From Euperipatoides rowelli (taxonomy: Eukaryota; Onychophora; Udeonychophora; Euonychophora; Peripatopsidae): a stretch of 10,338 nucleotides of DNA. Both the position numbers and the translations under genes were made by a program. How positions within the stretch are numbered: the first letter of the stretch is position 1; each line of letters starts with the position of its first letter. Shown piece after piece: positions 7,894-10,338 of the stretch. Where the stretch lies: assembly GCA_003024985.2 (NCBI GenBank), contig PXIH01S0001809.1; one strand, given 5' to 3'. Under the pieces are notes generated by a model. That model searched no databases. It was not told the origin of the DNA and saw only the letters and a list, made by a program, of their open reading frames with translations.

Positions 7894-7901
7894 GTCTAGA
7901 T
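7894..7901. repeat. 8-bp target-site duplication, right copy
   Basis: GTCTAGAT, identical to 7443-7450, lies immediately after the hAT right terminus. Confidence 0.9.
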
Positions 7902-7917
7902 CTATTATCATCTTGGT

Positions 7918-8011
7918 CAAAGGCGTCCGCAGAAAAAATTTCAGGTAGGGCGAAAAATTTTGATTTTTATTGTAAATATTTTGATAAGCTCCCCCCCCGT
8001 GGATGCCCTTA
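7918..8011. mobile_element. 94-bp MITE with 8-bp flanking repeats (hAT-like)
   Basis: ATCTTGGT occurs exactly at 7910-7917 and again at 8012-8019, directly flanking this unit. The left end is CAAAGGCGTCCGC and the reverse complement of the right end is TAAGGGCATCCAC: nine of thirteen match, and all four differences are transitions. The interior has a GGTAGGGC-like piece near the left end and a C8 run near the right, which are loosely complementary around an AT-rich centre. The 8-bp duplication points to hAT, although this target sequence fits the hAT consensus less well than its neighbour's. There is no coding capacity. A similar GGCGTCCGCAG repeat end is familiar to me from other invertebrate genomes, but I cannot name the family. 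Confidence 0.7.
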
Positions 8012-8836
8012 ATCTTGGTTGCAATCAGTCTATTTACCTAACCCTTAGACATCATAGGCATGCTAAGAAGAGTGATTTGTATTAGAAGAGCGCTGGGAGG
8101 GGAAACAAGTTTAATCAATGAATTAATTGCTGGTGGCGGGCATGAAGAGAAAATTTTAGACAATTTCAAGTTTTTAATTTTTTTTTATTAAATTTATAGA
8201 AGTGAGTAGGGTTGCTAGCATCATGGGTACAAACGTTATGTTTTTACAACAAGAATCTAACTTATCTGTAAGAGTCTACTATAGGTAAAGGTCTGGCAAA
8301 TATAAGGCTTTGCTATTTTTTAATAAAATAGGAACCAATAGGCCCAATAAAAACATTATAGAACTGGTGATTAAACAGATTAACAAATTAAAGGTTTGGT
8401 TGACAGTACATTTAATAATCAATTTTCATTTTTTTAGAGACAAAGTAATGTAATGTTTTATCAAAGTTATTTAAATAAATAATAAAACTTAAAAAACTCT
8501 CATTTATTACATGCCATCTTTTTTTCAATATTATTTAAACTATTATGAAATTTCAAATTCAGCGTTTATTTAAATTTACAATACTGTAGAATGATGCTGC
8601 CACTAGTACTATTCCAAGGGAAGGCAGCTTATCTCAAAAGGAAGAGACCATTAATTTAAGGGGAGGCAGTTTAAGACCAATCGTTTATTATACTTCTGTA
8701 AAGTTCTGTTCAACTCTATACTCATACATTCATCCCACATACCATTCCCATGTAGCTAGTTTGTAGAAACGATGATCAGGTCAGAGGAAACAAGGCAATT
8801 GCCCTACCTGACCCTTACGTATTTCAATGACCTATG

Positions 8837-8870
8837 GCTTGGGAAATGGACACTTTTTCCCAAGCTTTTT
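8837..8870 (+). repeat. Perfect 10-bp hairpin followed by a T run
   Basis: GCTTGGGAAA (8837-8846) and TTTCCCAAGC (8856-8865) are exact inverted copies around a 9-base loop, followed by TTTTT (8866-8870). In bacteria this would look like an intrinsic terminator, but the context is eukaryotic. Stem and loop sizes do not match the histone mRNA 3' stem-loop. Confidence 0.6.
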
Positions 8871-8924
8871 ATCATTAAATAGAAGAGAAAAATAAAGTAA
8901 GAATAAAGTTTCAGAGTGACTTTG

Positions 8925-8952
8925 TTTCTCTTTCATCTATCAGAAAGAGAAA
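8925..8952. repeat. Perfect 10-bp pyrimidine/purine hairpin
   Basis: TTTCTCTTTC (8925-8934) and GAAAGAGAAA (8943-8952) are exact inverted copies with an 8-base loop. Composition is low-complexity, so this may be incidental. Confidence 0.5.
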
Positions 8953-9150
8953 TAAACACCATAGAAGCTAGATCAAATACACTTTAATTGCATTTGAAAT
9001 ACTGTAGAGAAGAAAAAAAAATAAAGACACATATTGTAAAAATTATCCAACAAAAGATAAAAAGATGAGAATAATTAAGCAAATTCGTTTGACATTAATT
9101 TTGTCATGTCAAAATCATGGGAGGGAGAAGGGGGGATAAGCATAAGCTTC

Positions 9151-9255
9151 TCTGTAGAGATTTTTTTTAGATCTATATAGAATTTTTTTTTTTATCTATG
9201 GAGAATTTTGTTTATCAGTTGAGAATTTATTTTCAGCAGTGGAGATTTTTTTTTT
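9151..9255 (+). repeat. Short minisatellite, five degenerate units of about 20-23 bp
   Basis: Successive units read roughly TCTGTAGAGATTTTTTTT, ATCTATATAGAATTTTTTTT, ATCTATGGAGAATTTTGTTT, ATCAGTTGAGAATTTATTTT and CAGCAGTGGAGATTTTTTTT. The shared core is a six-base lead-in, GAGAAT or a variant, then a T-rich run. Unit starts are near 9151, 9171, 9194, 9214 and 9234. Confidence 0.75.
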
Positions 9256-9290
9256 CACCCGAAAAAAAAAAAATATTTAAATTACTGAAC

Positions 9291-9340
9291 TTTGATTTTA
9301 ATTATAAAAACAAATTCATAACATTTTAATTAAAATCAAA
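9291..9340. repeat. 14-bp perfect inverted repeat
   Basis: TTTGATTTTAATTA at 9291-9304 is the exact reverse complement of 9327-9340, separated by 22 bases. Both arms are almost pure A and T in a region of the same composition, so chance is a fair explanation. Confidence 0.5.
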
Positions 9341-10200
9341 TAAAATAAAGATAAAAATTTAATTTAATAAACAATTACTTAAAGGTTGATAATATTTGAA
9401 TAGAGCACATCAAAAACTTTTAATAAAAGATCAAAGTTGGCTGCTGTGGTTAAATATGGCAGCCATAATTGCATTAAAAAATCAATAATAACGGTTAATA
9501 CCTTTCTTTTCAATAATAAAGGTAAAAACAATTAAACTCATGGTTTGAAAGCCCAGGTGCAAGACTAGATATAAAATAAAAATACATAAGTATACAGGAT
9601 TCAGTCAGATTCCGTTATCTGCCCAACCAACGTAATTAACACTAGTAGTCACGCGACAACTAAAACATAGTATCATGGGGAATTACTATTTTTTCTCACC
9701 AATTTCAGTATATTTTCTTTACAGTCCTAACCTTACTATAATCCTGAACCCTAGGATAATCTAGAGGTGAAATAATCCTTTGCTGAGCGCCGATCTAGAT
9801 AATTTCAACTTATTGGTGGTCAGATAATGGATCTTGACCCAGGATTCCTAACCATGCAAAATGTTATTTTTTTTTTCAATATTCATGGAAGCAAAGATGC
9901 GGTTTTAACATCATATTGTCAGATTCACAGCTCTTATAGCTGTAAATCTCCGCAGTATCTCATTAAAACTCATTCTGAGTTTGGCATTAATAATACGGAA
10001 ACAAGTAATGCAAGATACAGTAACTGTAAGGTGTTGCATCAACACTAAAGTGAAACTTTCAGATACAATGTTGAAACATTTTTGACATCTCAAATTTTTC
10101 AAGGGTTATGGGTACATTACACCCGGCTGACATATTCCAATTCAGCATCATCAAAATATATTAAAAAAAAAAACATCTCACATACTAAAATTTTACATTT
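9341..10200. other. AT-rich intergenic DNA, nothing recognised
   Basis: Open frames of 60 to 73 codons on both strands over 9827-10102 overlap one another and show no domain, signal peptide or membrane pattern, so no gene is called. A small 7-bp hairpin, TGGCTGC with GCAGCCA, sits near 9438-9465. Confidence 0.6.
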
Positions 10201-10250
10201 AGATAAAATTATGGCTTTTTCCTCCAGACTAAAGGCTCATTTATACTTCA

Positions 10251-10292
10251 ACGCATTGCTCGTCCGTTGCATAAAACGGACGACCTTTGCGT
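10251..10292. repeat. GC-rich hairpin at the right edge, possible start of a MITE
   Basis: CGTCCGTT (10261-10268) and AACGGACG (10275-10282) form a perfect 8-bp stem around GCATAA. A second stem, ACGCA (10251-10255) with TGCGT (10288-10292), is separated by 5-base internal loops. Just upstream, GGCTCATTTATACTTCAACG (10234-10253) resembles a terminus seen on several animal MITE families (from memory). If so, the element continues beyond the window and its other end is not visible. Confidence 0.45.
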
Positions 10293-10338
10293 AAAATCAT
10301 GCGCACTGGAGCAGTCAAGCATGCGCTATTTAAAGACA

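Larger units (their letters stand above)
8020..9150. other. AT-rich intergenic DNA with two small hairpins
   Basis: No gene is supported. A 43-codon open frame from 8060 (MLRRVICIRRALGGETSLIN at its start) matches nothing I know and is too short to call. Two perfect 10-bp hairpins are the only structures (see separate entries). Confidence 0.6.

Noticed and set aside
8030-8050. CCTAACCC word resembling a telomere repeat
   Set aside because: It is a single occurrence with no tandem array.
8060-8191. 43-codon open frame starting MLRRVICIRR
   Set aside because: It is slightly less AT-rich than its surroundings but too short and without homology that I recognise.
8837-8870. Hairpin plus T run resembling a bacterial intrinsic terminator
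   Set aside because: All other evidence is eukaryotic and no transcription unit ends here; only the hairpin itself is recorded.
1-10338. CRISPR array, phage, bacterial operon or antiviral defence system
   Set aside because: There are no regularly spaced identical repeats, no prokaryotic gene packing and no such protein families; everything recognisable is eukaryotic transposon sequence.

Overview
This is eukaryotic, almost certainly animal, non-coding DNA. It is very AT-rich, has no operon-like gene packing, and is built largely of decayed transposable elements. An invertebrate, perhaps an insect or other arthropod, fits the base composition and element mix, but I cannot name a species. I see no intact host gene, no canonical rRNA or tRNA gene and no CRISPR array.

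Layout. (1) Positions 1-3543 are the 3' part of a non-LTR retrotransposon (LINE, APE-endonuclease/reverse-transcriptase type, nearest in style to the CR1/Jockey group). ORF1 is cut by the window edge. ORF2 runs from endonuclease through reverse transcriptase to a C-terminal domain, then a 3' UTR and an (AAAT)n tail. ORF2 is broken by about ten or more frame changes, yet the protein can be followed almost end to end across three frames. (2) Positions 3544-4040 are a less AT-rich unidentified block, followed by about 1 kb of AT-rich DNA with nothing recognisable. (3) Positions 5055-5313 are a long imperfect fold-back, probably a MITE. (4) Around 5938-6115 is a tRNA-promoter-like sequence with an A box and a B box, probably a decayed SINE. 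(5) Positions 6177-7344 are bounded by a perfect 22-bp inverted repeat and hold three copies of a direct repeat plus a 126-bp hairpin. This is the least explained part of the window. (6) Positions 7451-7893 are a non-autonomous hAT element with terminal inverted repeats, a perfect 8-bp target duplication and a probable remnant of the transposase N-terminus. A second, 94-bp element (7918-8011), also with 8-bp flanking repeats, lies 24 bp further on. (7) The rest is AT-rich DNA with small hairpins, a short minisatellite (9151-9255) and a GC-rich hairpin at the right edge (10251-10292) that may begin another element.

The genes do not work together as a system. The window is a graveyard of independent insertions. 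The most notable items are the exactly bounded hAT derivative, its tiny neighbour, and the 6177-7344 repeat unit. No new functional system is evident.
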